Assembly (NCBI RefSeq): GCF_025717045.1
Contig: NZ_JAOVZN010000005.1
Span: forward strand, 558,001 to 622,000
Length of the DNA stretch: 64,000 nt
Direction of reading: 5' to 3'
Origin: Flavobacterium sp. SH_e
GTDB lineage: Bacteria; Bacteroidota; Bacteroidia; Flavobacteriales; Flavobacteriaceae
Part shown: positions 63,410-64,000 of the stretch, one piece after another
Layout: the number at the start of each line of letters is the position of its first letter
Position numbering within the stretch: position 1 is the stretch's first letter
The notes under the pieces: model-generated
Told to the model about the DNA's origin: nothing
What the model saw: the letters and a program-made list of their open reading frames with translations, nothing else
Database searches by the model: none
Program-made: the position numbers and the translations under genes

Positions 63410-64000
63410 TTATTTATCGATTGCTCTTTTTACAATATCTCCAAAAGCATCAATTCTTCTATCTCTAAAGAATGGCCAGTTTTGACGAACGTTTTCTTGT
63501 AAATCTAAATCAACCTCAGCAATTAAGATTTCTTCTTTATCGTGAGACGCTTGCGCTAAAATTTCACCTTGTGGTCCTGCAATGAAAGAAGCTCCCCAGA
63601 ACTGAATTCCTTCCGTTCCGTCGATATATTTTTCTAAACCAATTCTGTTTGCTGCTGCAACGAAAACACCGTTTGCAACGGCGTGACCTTTCATTACGTT
63701 CATCCAAGCTCCATATTGGTTTTCTCCATATTGTTCTTTTTCTTTAGGATGCCATCCAATAGCTGTTGGATAAAATAAAACCTCAGCACCTTTAAGTGCT
63801 GTAATACGAGCAGCTTCTGGGTACCATTGATCCCAGCAGATCAAAGTTCCAACAGTTCCTTTTTTAGTTTCAATAGCTTGGAAACCTAAATCCCCAGGCG
63901 TAAAATAGAATTTTTCATAGAAATGAGGATCGTCTGGAATATGCATTTTGCGGTATAAACCAGCTTCTGTCCCATCTGTATCGATGATGTAAGCACTGTT
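63410..64000 (-). CDS. aguB: N-carbamoylputrescine amidase, 5' part outside window
   Basis: The frame is open to the window end; the ATG at 63946 (MHIPDDPHFYEKFYFTPGD) is internal because the preceding codons read NSAYIIDTDGTEAGLYRK, typical of the family. Carbon-nitrogen hydrolase motifs: catalytic Lys in YRKMHIPDD and Cys in TLICWDQWYPEAAR; the Glu lies outside. It hydrolyses N-carbamoylputrescine to putrescine, CO2 and ammonia. It completes the agmatine route with aguA at 59079-60119. Confidence 0.94.
   Translation of the reverse strand, partial: NSAYIIDTDGTEAGLYRKMHIPDDPHFYEKFYFTPGDLGFQAIETKKGTVGTLICWDQWYPEAARITALKGAEVLFYPTAIGWHPKEKEQYGENQYGAWMNVMKGHAVANGVFVAAANRIGLEKYIDGTEGIQFWGASFIAGPQGEILAQASHDKEEILIAEVDLDLQENVRQNWPFFRDRRIDAFGDIVKRAIDK

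Overview
The window is chromosomal DNA from a member of the Bacteroidota, most likely a Flavobacterium of the F. johnsoniae type. The basis is AT-rich sequence with weak Shine-Dalgarno signals, promoters of the Bacteroidota form TTG-N19-TAnnTTTG, Bacteroidota-type families (DUF6377, SemiSWEET, choice-of-anchor I, PorT-like barrels, GH2/GH3 enzymes) and intergenic sequence full of short hairpin repeats. No rRNA, tRNA, CRISPR array, insertion sequence, integrase or phage gene was seen.

Layout. 1-510: end of an outer-membrane barrel gene. 582-7152 (minus): a compact signalling cluster of cheB, cheR, a single-domain response regulator, a 1188-residue hybrid kinase (CHASE3-HAMP-GAF-coiled coil-kinase-three receivers) and a receiver-kinase. 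7545-22116: small genes that look like a stress or desiccation set (SDR dehydrogenase, general stress protein 26-like flavin protein, DUF892 and DUF4142 ferritin-like proteins, Nei/Fpg glycosylase, DUF72, topoisomerase IB, DUF1328 membrane peptide, an extremely acidic protein), with another multi-PAS kinase and a facing receiver protein. 22350-26462 (minus): AraC regulator, cupin, zinc alcohol dehydrogenase and aldo/keto reductase. 26718-41236: carbohydrate and redox genes (GH2; TlpA; ArsR plus old yellow enzyme; acyltransferase; DUF1349; GH3; DUF6377 regulator; acyl-CoA oxidase-like protein). 41385-43828: divergent EamA transporter and MocR regulator. 44047-50989 (minus): bestrophin, USP-like protein, OmpR-type two-component pair, BamA/TamA-like barrel, aspartate ammonia-lyase. 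51146-57573: pentapeptide protein, guaC-GNAT, miaE, glyA facing fahA. 57682-64000: secreted EEP-family protein, agmatine deiminase, a choice-of-anchor lipoprotein, an OmpA-family protein and the start-less 3' part of N-carbamoylputrescine amidase.

The most unusual features are not single genes. Several families of long inverted repeats fill the gaps between genes, often ending within a few bases of a stop codon; examples are a 27-bp perfect stem at 30197-30286, 28-bp arms with one mismatch at 30840-30939 and 26-bp arms with two mismatches at 26614-26717. Other points: CheB/CheR without any chemotaxis apparatus but beside a triple-receiver kinase; an AraC-like gene that has lost its DNA-binding domain (8829-9641); an operator placed exactly between the promoter boxes of a probably leaderless arsR-type gene (31064-31100); 30-bp direct repeats between a DUF6377 regulator and a GH3 gene (37011-37105); and a 53-residue DUF1328 gene (17939-18100) that a length cutoff would miss.
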